A stretch of 39,573 nucleotides of DNA from an uncultured Oscillospiraceae bacterium (GTDB lineage Bacteria > Bacillota > Clostridia > Oscillospirales > Oscillospiraceae), in assembly GCA_900759385.1 (NCBI GenBank), contig CAAEUZ010000020.1:1-39573 (forward strand). Direction: 5' to 3'. A program made the position numbers and the translations under genes. A model generated the notes under the pieces. The model did not search any database and had not been told where the DNA came from. It was given only the letters and a program-made list of their open reading frames with translations. Shown one piece after another: positions 16,981 to 24,863 of this stretch. Within the stretch, counting starts at the first letter, position 1. Each line of letters starts with the position of its first letter.

Positions 16981-17013
16981 GACAGCCGGGGCACAGTGCC
17001 CCGGCTGTCTTTA
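16981..17013 (+). terminator. Terminator of the guaA-gatD operon
   Basis: A perfect 12-bp stem (16981-16992 with 16998-17009), tight loop and TTTATGTCTCT tail lie 6 nt after the gatD stop. Confidence 0.85.
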
Positions 17014-17046
17014 TGTCTCTGCAGCTCCCCGGCGCCGGAGGGCAGC

Positions 17047-17076
17047 TTGCGCGCTGATTTGATGTTATGGTATAAT
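17047..17076 (+). promoter_or_regulatory. Extended -10 promoter of the SdpI-like gene
   Basis: TTGCGC (17047-17052), an 18-nt spacer and TGGTATAAT with a perfect -10 hexamer at 17071-17076. Confidence 0.6.
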
Positions 17077-17122
17077 AAGGCCGTGTATAATGCTGCTATA
17101 TGTCGGAAAGAAGGTGGAAGGC

Positions 17123-17794
17123 GTGAAAAGGTACCGGCTGATACTGAACCTGCTCACGGCGCTGCCGCTGGCAGCGGCGCTGGCCGCGCTCATTTTCCTG
17201 CCGGATGAGATACCGGTGCATTTCGGCATGGACAACCTTGCCGACCGCTGGGGCTCGAAGTACGAGGTGTTTATCTTCCCCGTGCTTGTGCTGCTGGCAA
17301 GACTGACGATGGCGGGGCTGACCAGGCTGGCCGTGAGCACAGATAAGGACAATGAGAGCGCGCGGCCGGTAATGGAGGTGGCCACGCTGTGCGTGCTGGC
17401 GATCTTCGACGCGATGTCGCTCTACTTCATTTGGGCGGGCTTCGTGGTGGAGGAGAGCCTCAATGAGATGCCCATCGGTATCTGGCAGCTGATTACGGCC
17501 GGCGTTGGCGCCATGTTCATACCCTCGGGCCTGGCGATGCAGAAGGCGCCGCGAAACGGCCTGTACGGCTTCCGCACCAAGTGGTCGCTCATGAACGATG
17601 AGGTATGGCGGCTCAGCCAGCGCTTTGCCGGCCGGGCGATGGCGGCGGCGGGCGCGGTCATTGTGCTGCTGGCCCTTCTCCTGCCCGGAGCCTGGAGCGC
17701 GCTGGCGGCGGCGTTTACTATAGCGGCCGTGCTCACAGCCGGATGCATCTATGCCAAACGGACCTATTTCAGGCTGCGCGGATTCGACGACTGA
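17123..17794 (+). CDS. SdpI/DUF1648-like integral membrane protein
   Basis: A 223-residue membrane protein with about six hydrophobic helices. The first loop carries LPDEIPVHFGMDNLADRWGS, the signature of DUF1648, in which I-P-x-H-F/W-x and W-G-S are conserved. A C-terminal SdpI-like part has GLYGFRTKWSLMNDEVWRLS, matching the G-x-R-T-x-x-T-x-x-x-x-x-x-W motif of SdpI immunity proteins. B. subtilis SdpI protects against the SdpC toxin; most homologues have no known toxin partner and none is seen here. I prefer GTG 17123, with AAGGTGG upstream, over ATG 17090, which has no ribosome site. Confidence 0.75.
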   Translation: MKRYRLILNLLTALPLAAALAALIFLPDEIPVHFGMDNLADRWGSKYEVFIFPVLVLLARLTMAGLTRLAVSTDKDNESARPVMEVATLCVLAIFDAMSLYFIWAGFVVEESLNEMPIGIWQLITAGVGAMFIPSGLAMQKAPRNGLYGFRTKWSLMNDEVWRLSQRFAGRAMAAAGAVIVLLALLLPGAWSALAAAFTIAAVLTAGCIYAKRTYFRLRGFDD

Positions 17795-17804
17795 AAAAAA
17801 TAAG

Positions 17805-17841
17805 GGCCTGCCCGGGAGCCAAGCTGGTTCCCGGGCAGGCC
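17805..17841 (-). terminator. Terminator of degV (convergent intergenic region)
   Basis: A 16-bp stem (17805-17820 with 17826-17841, one G-U) and 5-nt loop. On the minus strand it is followed by CCTTATTTTTT, a good U-run for the DegV gene. The plus side has no U-run, so it is a weaker block for the SdpI-like gene. Confidence 0.85.
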
Positions 17842-17856
17842 ATTCCTGTTCAGTCC

Positions 17857-18732
17857 TCAGGTCCTGGTCTTGCCGACGAAGAATACGGCTATCAGGCCGG
17901 GGCCGGTGTGGGCGCCGATGATGGGGCCGATGTGGGTGTAGAAGATGTCCTTGAAGCCGCACTCTTTCTGCATGGCCTCGGCGAATTCGCGGGCCTTCTC
18001 GGGGGCGTCGGCCTCGGAGACGATAAGGGTCTGGTTCTCGGCGTCGATGACGAGGTCCTTGACGTCCTGCACCATCTTCCTGAAGCAGGACTTGTCGCCG
18101 CGCACCTTCTGCCAGACCTCCAGGTGGCCCTCGTAGTCGAGGTGCATGATGGGGACTATTTTCAGCGCGGTGCCGAAGGCGGCGCTGGTGCGGCTCACGC
18201 GGCCGCCGCGGTAGAGATAGGTGAGGTCGTTGGTGGTGAATATGCTGTTCACCTCGTGGTGTATGCTCTCGAGATCGCGGGCGTTGTCCTCAAGGGCCAT
18301 GCCGCTGTCGCGGTTGGAAGCGGCGCGCAGGACCAGCAGGCCGAAGCCGGCGGAGGCATTGGCGCTGTCAACTACGCGGCAGGTCCAGCCGGGGAACTCC
18401 TCCATGAGCTGGCTGGCGGCGCTGCGGGCGTTGTCGCAGCTGCCGGAGATGGCGGCAGCGAGGGATATGTGCATGACGTCCCTGCCCTCCTCGGCGAGGG
18501 GACGCCAGAACTCCAAAAATTCGCCGGGATTGATCTGGCTGGTCTTGGCCACGCCGCCGGCGCGCATAAGGCGGTAAAACTCGCGGAAGCTCTCCTCGGT
18601 CATGCCGTCGGTCATGACCTCACCGTCCATGGTGAAGGGCATCTTGTAGGGGAGAACGCCGATCTCGCGGCACTTGTCCAGCGAAAGGTCGCAGCCGGAG
18701 TCAGCAGTTATCTGATAGGTGTATTCACTCAT
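17857..18732 (-). CDS. DegV family fatty-acid-binding protein
   Basis: A 291-residue DegV/FakB-type protein. Family members bind a fatty acid and, in FakAB systems, present it to the kinase FakA for phosphorylation and phospholipid synthesis. N-terminal ITADSGCDL, then AKTSQINPGEF (the T-S-Q-x-x-P motif) and HISLAAAISGSCDNA form the lipid headgroup site. The central YLYRGGRVSRTSA and the C-terminal THIGPIIGAHTGPGL, with conserved G-x-H-x-G-P-G, complete the family pattern. A FakA gene is not in the window. It has its own promoter and terminator, so it is monocistronic. Confidence 0.9.
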   Translation of the reverse strand: MSEYTYQITADSGCDLSLDKCREIGVLPYKMPFTMDGEVMTDGMTEESFREFYRLMRAGGVAKTSQINPGEFLEFWRPLAEEGRDVMHISLAAAISGSCDNARSAASQLMEEFPGWTCRVVDSANASAGFGLLVLRAASNRDSGMALEDNARDLESIHHEVNSIFTTNDLTYLYRGGRVSRTSAAFGTALKIVPIMHLDYEGHLEVWQKVRGDKSCFRKMVQDVKDLVIDAENQTLIVSEADAPEKAREFAEAMQKECGFKDIFYTHIGPIIGAHTGPGLIAVFFVGKTRT

Positions 18733-18770
18733 CGCGGTTAGCCTTTCTGTAATAAATTATTTCATGGGAA

Positions 18771-18799
18771 ATTATAGCTCAGGAGCAGCTGTTTCGCAA
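18771..18799 (-). promoter_or_regulatory. Promoter of degV
   Basis: On the minus strand TTGCGA (18794-18799), a 17-nt spacer and TATAAT (18771-18776), about 40 nt upstream of the ATG. Confidence 0.7.
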
Positions 18800-18867
18800 T
18801 AGTTAATTCGCACAAACACATGTGCCCGCCAGCGCGTATGTATGACGGCGGAGTGCGGTGAAGGGAT

Positions 18868-18908
18868 AAAATAAAGGTGCCGCGCCGTAGGAGTGTTGTA
18901 CGGCGCGG
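18868..18908 (-). terminator. Terminator of the transketolase-TRAP-dehydrogenase operon
   Basis: A 10-bp stem (18880-18889 with 18899-18908) lies 24 nt past the dehydrogenase stop. It is followed on the minus strand by CACCTTTATTTTATCC. The rest of 18733-18932 holds the degV promoter and nothing else I can identify. Confidence 0.75.
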
Positions 18909-18932
18909 CGGGGGTTCAGATATGGGTAGGGA

Positions 18933-19961
18933 TTAGAAATACATCATTACTTTGAGGACGGGCTCAGGGCGCTTGTCCGCCATGTGCATGGCCTCGGCAA
19001 ACTGCTCGATGGGGTAGCGCTGGGTCACGAAGTGGCTCAGGTCCATTTTGCCCTCGTGTATGGCTTTGGCAATGAGCTCAAAGTCCTCGTTGGTGTACAT
19101 GTTATAGGCCTTGAAGTCAAGCTCGTGCTGCTGATGTATACGGTAGGGGAAGGCTATGCCGTCCTCCATGAGCGCGTGCTGGGCGATCTGGCCGCCGCGG
19201 CGGGTGATCTCAAAGGCCTGCTGGATGGTGGGCGCGTCGCCGAAGGCGAGGAATACCAGGTCGGCGCCGACGCCGTCGGTGAGCTCCATGACGCGGTCAT
19301 AGAGGTTCTCCCTGCGGCTGTTGCAGGTGAGCGTGGCGCCCATCTCGACGGCCTTCTGCAGGTTGAAGTCGGAGACATCAACCATGAGTATGCTCTTGGG
19401 GTTCCAGAGCCTGGCGCAGAGGAAGTCGCCGATGCCTATGGGGCCGCAGCCGATGACGACGATGTTGGTTTCCTCGTCAATCTTGCTGTTGCGCACGGCG
19501 TACATGCCGTTGGCGACGGGCTCGATGAGGGCGCCCTCCTCGTAGGTGAGGGAGTCCGGGAGCTTGACGACGGTCTGCTCGGGGGTGACGATATACTCGC
19601 CCAGGCCGCCGCTCCAGGGGCCGGCGCCGAGGACCTTCTTGTCCGGGCAGACGTTGTAGAGCCCGTGCTCGCAGTACCAGCAGTGGCCGCAGCCGTAGTG
19701 GGGCTCGACGGTGACGCGGTCGCCGACCTTGAACTTGGTGACGCCCTCGCCTACCGCCACCACGTCACCGGCCACCTCGTGGCCGGAGACTATGGGCGGG
19801 ATGCGGAAGGGGTGCAGGCCGTGGATGGCGTGGACCTCGCTGCCGCAGATACCGCAGTTGCGTATTTTTATCTTTACGTCGTCGGCCTTCTCAATCTGAG
19901 GTTCCGGCATGTCGTCGCGGAACTCGGCGACGCCGACGGCGGGCATATAACCAGCTCTCAT
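18933..19961 (-). CDS. Zinc-dependent medium-chain alcohol/polyol dehydrogenase (Tdh/sorbitol dehydrogenase-like)
   Basis: A 342-residue NAD(P)-dependent MDR dehydrogenase. Catalytic zinc ligands appear as Cys36 (CGICGSE) and His61-Glu62 (GHE). A structural zinc site has Cys91, Cys94, Cys97 and Cys105. The Rossmann motif GCGPIG lies near residue 170, and EPVANG contributes the family acid. The group includes threonine, sorbitol, idonate and related polyol dehydrogenases; sequence alone does not fix the substrate. It is the last gene of the operon. A role upstream of the transketolase, oxidising the imported compound to a ketose-like intermediate, is inferred from context. A good GGAGG-like site precedes the ATG. 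Confidence 0.85.
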   Translation of the reverse strand: MRAGYMPAVGVAEFRDDMPEPQIEKADDVKIKIRNCGICGSEVHAIHGLHPFRIPPIVSGHEVAGDVVAVGEGVTKFKVGDRVTVEPHYGCGHCWYCEHGLYNVCPDKKVLGAGPWSGGLGEYIVTPEQTVVKLPDSLTYEEGALIEPVANGMYAVRNSKIDEETNIVVIGCGPIGIGDFLCARLWNPKSILMVDVSDFNLQKAVEMGATLTCNSRRENLYDRVMELTDGVGADLVFLAFGDAPTIQQAFEITRRGGQIAQHALMEDGIAFPYRIHQQHELDFKAYNMYTNEDFELIAKAIHEGKMDLSHFVTQRYPIEQFAEAMHMADKRPEPVLKVMMYF

Positions 19962-19989
19962 TGCAGCAAATCCTCCTTAATTAAGTGGC

Positions 19990-21279
19990 TCAGCCTGCGG
20001 CCCCTCCGCCGAGCAGGTTGGGCAGTATCATGGAAATAGGCTCGATGTAGGTAACCAGCAGCAGCGCCAGTATGGATGCCACAATCAGCGGCATGACGCC
20101 CTTGCAGATCTCCTTGAGCTTGATGCCTGCTATGCCGCAGCCGACGTACAGGTTGACGCCGACAGGCGGGGTGACGAGGCCAACGGCCAGGTTGAAGACC
20201 ATGACGCAGCCCAGGTGGACCAGGTCGATGCCCAGAGCGTTGGCGACAGGCAGAAGGATGGGGACGATGATGTACATGGCGCTGTTGGCGTCGATGAAGC
20301 AGCCGGCGATGAGCAGGATGATGTTGACGATGAGCAGGAAGAGGAACTTGCTGTCGCCGACGAAGCTGATAAGCGCAGCGCTGGCGTCTGCGGCGATGCC
20401 GGTGAGAGTCAGGGCGTAGGAGAACAGGCTGGCGGTGCCGACAATGAGCATGACGACGGCGGTCTGGCTGACGCTGTCCACCAGCAGGGGCCAGAGGTCC
20501 TTGACCTTCAGCTTCCTGGTGCAGAAGCCGATGATGATGCCGTAGATGGAGGCGACGGCCGCGGCCTCGGTCGGGGTGAAGAAGCCGCCGTAGATGCCGC
20601 CGAGGATGATGACGGGCATCAGCAGGCCGGGGATGGCCTTGACGAAAGCCCTCCAGCGCTCACGTCCGCTGGCCTTGGGCAGGAGCTTGAGCTCGCGGCC
20701 GCGGTAGGTGAACATCATGGCGAAGATGAGGAAGCAGCCCATGATGATGCCGGGGACTATGCCGGAGGCAAACAGCTCGCCGACGCTCTCGCCGGTGACG
20801 GAGCCGTAGATGACGAAGGTGATGCTGGGCGGGATGATGATGCCGATGGCACCGGCGGTGGAGACCAGAGCGGCGGAGTCGTTCTTCTGATATCCAACGT
20901 TGGTCATTGCGGGGATAAGAATCATGCCCAGGGCGGCAACGGTGGCCGGGCCCGAGCCGGAGATGGCCGCGAAGAAGCAGGCCACGATGACGGTGACGAG
21001 TGCCATGCCGCTGCGGCGATGGCCGACCAGCGTGCGGGCAAAGTCAATCAGCTGCGAGGATATGCCGCTCTTGTCCATGACGTTGCCGCCGAGGATGAAG
21101 AAGGGGATGGCCAGCAGCACGAACTTGCTGGTCGCAGCGTAGAGGTTGGAAGCGATGGGGAGCAGGGGCAGTCCCTCATACATTATAACAGCCAGGCTGG
21201 AAATGCCGAGGGCGAAAGCTATGGGCATGTTCATGAACAGCAGAAGGAAGAACACACCGAACAGTATCAGAGCGGCCAT
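19990..21279 (-). CDS. TRAP transporter large permease (DctM family)
   Basis: A 429-residue membrane protein with about 12 hydrophobic helices, the ion-coupled translocation subunit of a TRAP transporter. The start MAALILFGVFFLLLFMNMPI and the ISGSGPATVAALGMILIPAM segment are typical of DctM/SiaM, as is TPPVGVNLYVGCGIAG near the C-terminus. The ATG overlaps the stop of the small permease by one base. TRAP systems import carboxylates or sulfonates using a Na+ gradient and a high-affinity binding protein. Confidence 0.95.
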   Translation of the reverse strand: MAALILFGVFFLLLFMNMPIAFALGISSLAVIMYEGLPLLPIASNLYAATSKFVLLAIPFFILGGNVMDKSGISSQLIDFARTLVGHRRSGMALVTVIVACFFAAISGSGPATVAALGMILIPAMTNVGYQKNDSAALVSTAGAIGIIIPPSITFVIYGSVTGESVGELFASGIVPGIIMGCFLIFAMMFTYRGRELKLLPKASGRERWRAFVKAIPGLLMPVIILGGIYGGFFTPTEAAAVASIYGIIIGFCTRKLKVKDLWPLLVDSVSQTAVVMLIVGTASLFSYALTLTGIAADASAALISFVGDSKFLFLLIVNIILLIAGCFIDANSAMYIIVPILLPVANALGIDLVHLGCVMVFNLAVGLVTPPVGVNLYVGCGIAGIKLKEICKGVMPLIVASILALLLVTYIEPISMILPNLLGGGAAG

Positions 21280-21767
21280 CAGGCAGTCTCCTCCTTTCCA
21301 CCGTGAATAGTCTTAATGAAGTTCTGGATAGCGAGCTGTACCTGGCGAATGAACAGGACGACACCGCCGATGGGCAGCCAGATGCCGTACAGCCAGACGG
21401 GCCAGCTCATGCCCATGCTGAGGACGTTGCTGTTTATCTGGTTCTGGACCATGAGATAGCCGAGGTAGACTATGACAACGCAGAAAGCCGCGTTGAGGAT
21501 ATCACAGATAAGAGCAATGACGCTCTGGGCGGTCTGGGGCAGGAGGTCGGTGATGACGCTCAGGCCCAGGTGAGCACCGCGCTTGCTCGCGGTGGCGGCG
21601 CCGAGTATGCTCAGGACCATCAGGCCGACGCAGGTGAGCTCCTCGACGAAGGGCATGGAAGCCAGAAGCACATAACGGGCAATGACGTTGATAAACGTCA
21701 GAATAAGCATGATAAACAAGATGATGGCGCATATGCCGTCCTCAAATGAATTGAGAAACTTTTTCAT
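21279..21767 (-). CDS. TRAP transporter small permease (DctQ family)
   Basis: A 162-residue protein with four hydrophobic helices, the small membrane subunit that partners DctM. The motif VEELTCVGLMVLSILGAATA matches the E-E-x-x-x-x-x-x-x-x-x-x-G family pattern. I choose the ATG at 21767 with AAGGAGGG 6 nt upstream; the TTG six codons earlier would put the ribosome site inside the gene. A stable hairpin separates it from the binding-protein gene. Confidence 0.93.
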   Translation of the reverse strand: MKKFLNSFEDGICAIILFIMLILTFINVIARYVLLASMPFVEELTCVGLMVLSILGAATASKRGAHLGLSVITDLLPQTAQSVIALICDILNAAFCVVIVYLGYLMVQNQINSNVLSMGMSWPVWLYGIWLPIGGVVLFIRQVQLAIQNFIKTIHGGKEETA

Positions 21768-21827
21768 GCTCTCCCTCCTTTTCAATCTTTTCAGTCTCTT
21801 TTCAGGTGCGCAGTTGGATAAAGGATG

Positions 21828-21853
21828 CTGCCGGGGGCCGGAGCCCCCGGCAG
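21828..21853 (-). other. Hairpin between dctP and dctQ, likely partial terminator or mRNA stabiliser
   Basis: A perfect 11-bp GC stem (21828-21838 with 21843-21853) and 4-nt loop lie 31 nt after the dctP stop. The minus-strand tail CATCCTTTATCC is only modestly U-rich. It could raise binding-protein expression relative to the permeases. Confidence 0.6.
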
Positions 21854-21883
21854 GTTATCAGTGCTGGGTTATCAGTTGAGGGC

Positions 21884-22918
21884 TTACTGGACGCCGAAAG
21901 CGGTGCAGGCGGCCTCGCCGTAGATGCCCTTGTACTCCTCGATGAGGTCGGTGATGACGGCACGCCAGGTCTCGACGTCCTCATCGGTGAAGCGGTAGAA
22001 CTGGACGCCGTTCTCCTCCTCGCACTGGGCGATGAGCTCTTCTTCCTCGGCGACGAGCTCAGCGTTGACCTCCTTGCAGGCCTGCTCGACGAGATCGAAC
22101 ACGAGCTGCTGGTCCTCTTCGCTCAGCTTGCTGGTGAAGTTGGCGGTGTTGGCCATCCAGGTGAAGGCCTCATAGGTGTGGCGGGAGACGGTCATGTAGG
22201 GCTGGATCTCCTGGACGTTGTTGGAGACGATGGTGGAGATGGAGTTGTCGTGGCCGTCGATGGTGCCCTGCTGCAGAGCGGTGAACACCTCGGACCAGCT
22301 CATGGCCTGGGGAGAAGCGCCGTAAGCGGTGTAGAAGTCCATGAAGAAGTCGCCGCCGGGGATACGGATCTTGAGGCCGGCGAGGTCCTCGGGCTGCTCG
22401 ATGGGGTGCTTGCTGTTGGTGATGAGCTTGAAGCCGTTGTGGACGGCGCCGAGGTAGGTGACGCCCTTGGTGCTGAGCAGCTCGGTCATGTACTCGCCGC
22501 CGGCGCCGAAGAAGGCGTCCTCAGCAGCCTGATAGTCGGAGAACAGCCAGGGCATGGTGCAGACCATGGCCTCGGGGGAGATGCTGGAGATGATGGAGGT
22601 GGAGTGGATGTCGATATCCGTGCCGCCGCCGGTGAGCAGCTCGATGGCGCGGGTCATGTCGCCGCCGGCGAGCTGGTCGTTGTTGTAGATGTTGATGGTG
22701 ATGCGGCCGTTGGTTTCCTCCTCAATGAGCTCCTTGAAGCGGCGGGCAGCGCGGGTGTCGTTGCCCTGCTCGGTGCCGTTGCAGGTGAGGGTCAGCTCGA
22801 CGGTTTCGCCTTCAGCGTTGTCGCCGCCGTTGTCGCCGGTGTCGTTTCCGCTGTCGCCGCAGGCGGCGAGGGCAAACACCATGACGAGCGCGAGCACGAG
22901 TGCAAGAATCTTTTTCAT
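21884..22918 (-). CDS. TRAP transporter substrate-binding lipoprotein (DctP family)
   Basis: A 344-residue extracytoplasmic binding protein. A lipoprotein signal with lipobox LAAC (Cys20) is followed by a Gly/Asp/Asn-rich linker to about residue 38. The DctP fold has Arg185 in GLKIRIPGG, the residue that usually salt-bridges the carboxylate of the ligand. It is followed by WSEVFTALQQGTIDGHDN, where most relatives have D-G-Q/x-E-N-P. Retention of the Arg argues for an acidic ligand such as a sugar acid, 2-keto acid or sulfonate. A GAGAGGAG ribosome site precedes the ATG. Confidence 0.93.
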   Translation of the reverse strand: MKKILALVLALVMVFALAACGDSGNDTGDNGGDNAEGETVELTLTCNGTEQGNDTRAARRFKELIEEETNGRITINIYNNDQLAGGDMTRAIELLTGGGTDIDIHSTSIISSISPEAMVCTMPWLFSDYQAAEDAFFGAGGEYMTELLSTKGVTYLGAVHNGFKLITNSKHPIEQPEDLAGLKIRIPGGDFFMDFYTAYGASPQAMSWSEVFTALQQGTIDGHDNSISTIVSNNVQEIQPYMTVSRHTYEAFTWMANTANFTSKLSEEDQQLVFDLVEQACKEVNAELVAEEEELIAQCEEENGVQFYRFTDEDVETWRAVITDLIEEYKGIYGEAACTAFGVQ

Positions 22919-22970
22919 TGTTTTACTCCTCTCATTCTGTGCTTTTTGGTTTTCTTATTTCTCAACACCG

Positions 22971-23909
22971 TCACAGCAGGCCCTTGGCCTGGGCGACGAT
23001 GTTTTCGACGGTGATGCCGTTCATGGCCAGCAGCCTCTCGTACGGGGCGGACTGACCGAACTGGTCCTGGATGGCCACGCGGCGGACCACACCCTTGCCG
23101 GCTTCGGCCACGCACTCGCAGACCGCGCTGCCGAGTCCGTTGAACTTGTTGTGGTCCTCGATGGTGACTATCCTGCCGATGTCGTTGATGCAGGCGTTGA
23201 CCGCATCGACGTCAAGGGGCTTTATGGTGTGCATGTCCAGCACGCGGGCCTCGATGCCCTCGCCGGCGAGCTGCTTGGCCGCGTCAATGGCCAGGCGCAC
23301 GGTGTCGCCGACGGCGATGAGCGCCACGTCCTTGCCGTCGCGCAGCTGCACGGCCTTGCCTATCTCGAACTCCTGGTCCTCGTCGTATATGACGGGCACA
23401 GCGTCGCGGGTGAAGCGCAGGAACATGGGGCCGTAGGTATTGGCCGCCGCGCGCACCAGCTTGCGAGCCGCCACGTAGTCGGCGGGCTGGATGACGGTCA
23501 TGTTGGGGATGGTACGCAGCACGCCCATGTCCTCAATGGCCTGGTGGCTGGCGCCGTCGTTGGCCGGGGTGAGGCCGCCGTGGGAGCAGGCGATCTTGAC
23601 GTTAAGGTTGGGGTAGCAGATCTCCTGACGGATCTGCTCGCACATCCTCAGCGAGCCGAAGACGGCGTAAGTGACTACGAAGGGGACCTTGCCGGTGGTG
23701 GCGAGGCCGGCGGAGAAGGCGGCGCCGTTCTGCTCGGCGATGCCGACGTTCACGTACTGCTCCGGCAGGGCCTTGGAGAACTTGCCGGTCTTGCAGCTCT
23801 TGCCGATGTCCACGTCCACGACGTAGACGTCTTTGTTTTCGCGGCCTATCTCGACTATCTCGTCGCCGAAGCCGTCGCGCGTAGCTATCAGTTCACCTAT
23901 CTTGGCCAT
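22971..23909 (-). CDS. Transketolase, C-terminal subunit (split enzyme), operon copy
   Basis: A 312-residue protein with the pyrimidine-binding and C-terminal domains of a split transketolase. GIAEQ carries the Glu that activates thiamine diphosphate. SHGGLTPANDGASHQAIED has the His equivalent to the second active-site loop. HTIKPLD and DHNKFNGLGSAV belong to the C-terminal domain. I take ATG 23909, separated from the N-subunit stop by one base (TGAGATG). DXP-synthase or other two-carbon transfer specificities cannot be excluded from this half alone. Confidence 0.9.
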   Translation of the reverse strand: MAKIGELIATRDGFGDEIVEIGRENKDVYVVDVDIGKSCKTGKFSKALPEQYVNVGIAEQNGAAFSAGLATTGKVPFVVTYAVFGSLRMCEQIRQEICYPNLNVKIACSHGGLTPANDGASHQAIEDMGVLRTIPNMTVIQPADYVAARKLVRAAANTYGPMFLRFTRDAVPVIYDEDQEFEIGKAVQLRDGKDVALIAVGDTVRLAIDAAKQLAGEGIEARVLDMHTIKPLDVDAVNACINDIGRIVTIEDHNKFNGLGSAVCECVAEAGKGVVRRVAIQDQFGQSAPYERLLAMNGITVENIVAQAKGLL

Positions 23910-23910
23910 C

Positions 23911-24744
23911 TCAGTCGAGCCCCCTTTCAAGCTGTGCCATGGCGTCCTCGTACTGCTCCTTGTTCGGGGCGGTACCGTGCCAGCCCACCTGGTTCTCCAT
24001 GTAGTCCACGCCCTTGCCCTTGACGGTGTGGGCGTTTATGAACTTGGGCTTGCCGTTCTTCGCCTCGCGGATCTTGTCAAAGGCGTCCAGGATCTGGGCC
24101 ATGTCGTGGCCGTCGATGTCGTAGACGTCGAAGCCGAAGTCGGCCGCCTTGGCGCTGATGTCCAGCAGGGGCATGACCTGGTCGCAGGTGCCGTCGAGCT
24201 GGAGGCCGTTGTTGTCAAGGATCATAACGTAGTTGTCAAGCTTGTACTTGTTGGCGGTCATCATGGCTTCCCAGACGATGCCCTCGTCCATCTCGCCGTC
24301 GCCCATCATGACAAACACGCGGTAGTCCTTGCCGTCGCGCTTGCCGGCGAGCGCCATGCCTGCGGCACAGCTGGAGCCCTGGCCGAGGGAGCCGGTGGAG
24401 ATGTCAATGCCGGGGCACTTCTTCATGTCGGGGTGGCCCTGAAGGATGGAGCCCTCCTTGCGCAGCGTGTGCAGGTTCTCCTCGGGGAAATAGCCGAGCA
24501 GACCCAGCGCCGCATACTGGATGGGGCAGACATGGCCCTTGGAGAGCACGAAACGGTCACGGTCGGGCCACTTCGGGTTCTTGGGGTCGATGTTCATCTC
24601 GGAAAAGTACAGCGCCGCCACTATGTCGGCAGCAGAAAAGGAGCCGCCAGGGTGCCCGGACTGCGCTTCGTAAATCATCGTAAGCGCAGTTTTCCTGAGC
24701 TCCTTGGCCCGCTCCTTCAACATGGTTATCTTCTCGTCGGACAC
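23911..24744 (-). CDS. Transketolase, N-terminal subunit (split enzyme), operon copy
   Basis: A 277-residue thiamine-diphosphate-binding half of a split transketolase. It contains SGHPGG, SKGH, QGHPDM and GWHG histidines, and the cofactor motif MGDGEMDEG followed by LDNNGLQLDG. It is the first gene of an operon with the C-subunit, a DctPQM transporter and a dehydrogenase, and probably forms an alpha2beta2 enzyme with its partner. In housekeeping loci split transketolases sit with pentose genes; here the linkage to uptake and to a GntR regulator suggests a dedicated catabolic enzyme. A clear GGAGGAG site precedes the ATG. Confidence 0.92.
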   Translation of the reverse strand: MSDEKITMLKERAKELRKTALTMIYEAQSGHPGGSFSAADIVAALYFSEMNIDPKNPKWPDRDRFVLSKGHVCPIQYAALGLLGYFPEENLHTLRKEGSILQGHPDMKKCPGIDISTGSLGQGSSCAAGMALAGKRDGKDYRVFVMMGDGEMDEGIVWEAMMTANKYKLDNYVMILDNNGLQLDGTCDQVMPLLDISAKAADFGFDVYDIDGHDMAQILDAFDKIREAKNGKPKFINAHTVKGKGVDYMENQVGWHGTAPNKEQYEDAMAQLERGLD

Positions 24745-24828
24745 TTTAATCTCCTCCTTGACAGAAAACTCTTGGCTCCCCTCTCCAGATCTCAGAAGCC
24801 ATATGCGGACATTGTTAAGAAAGTGCTA

Positions 24829-24855
24829 AACATCCAACGCTCAATGTTGGACGTT
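24829..24855. promoter_or_regulatory. Palindromic operator at the transketolase-TRAP operon start site
   Basis: Plus-strand arms AACATCCAAC (24829-24838) and GTTGGACGTT (24846-24855) are inverted repeats matching at 9 of 10 positions around a 7-nt spacer. They lie just downstream of the -10 element and over the expected start site. The upstream neighbour is a GntR regulator, the natural candidate binder. The site was not compared with any motif database. Confidence 0.65.
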
Positions 24856-24863
24856 GTGTGATA

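Noticed and set aside
17090..17122. ATG start for the SdpI-like protein at 17090
   Set aside because: No ribosome site. It sits only 14 nt after the -10 element, whereas GTG 17123 has AAGGTGG upstream.
17605..18741. A 378-codon plus-strand open frame opposite degV
   Set aside because: The DegV motifs on the other strand are clear, and this frame also runs through the degV terminator.
20215..24023. Long plus-strand frames opposite the TRAP and transketolase genes
   Set aside because: Shadows of well-supported minus-strand genes.
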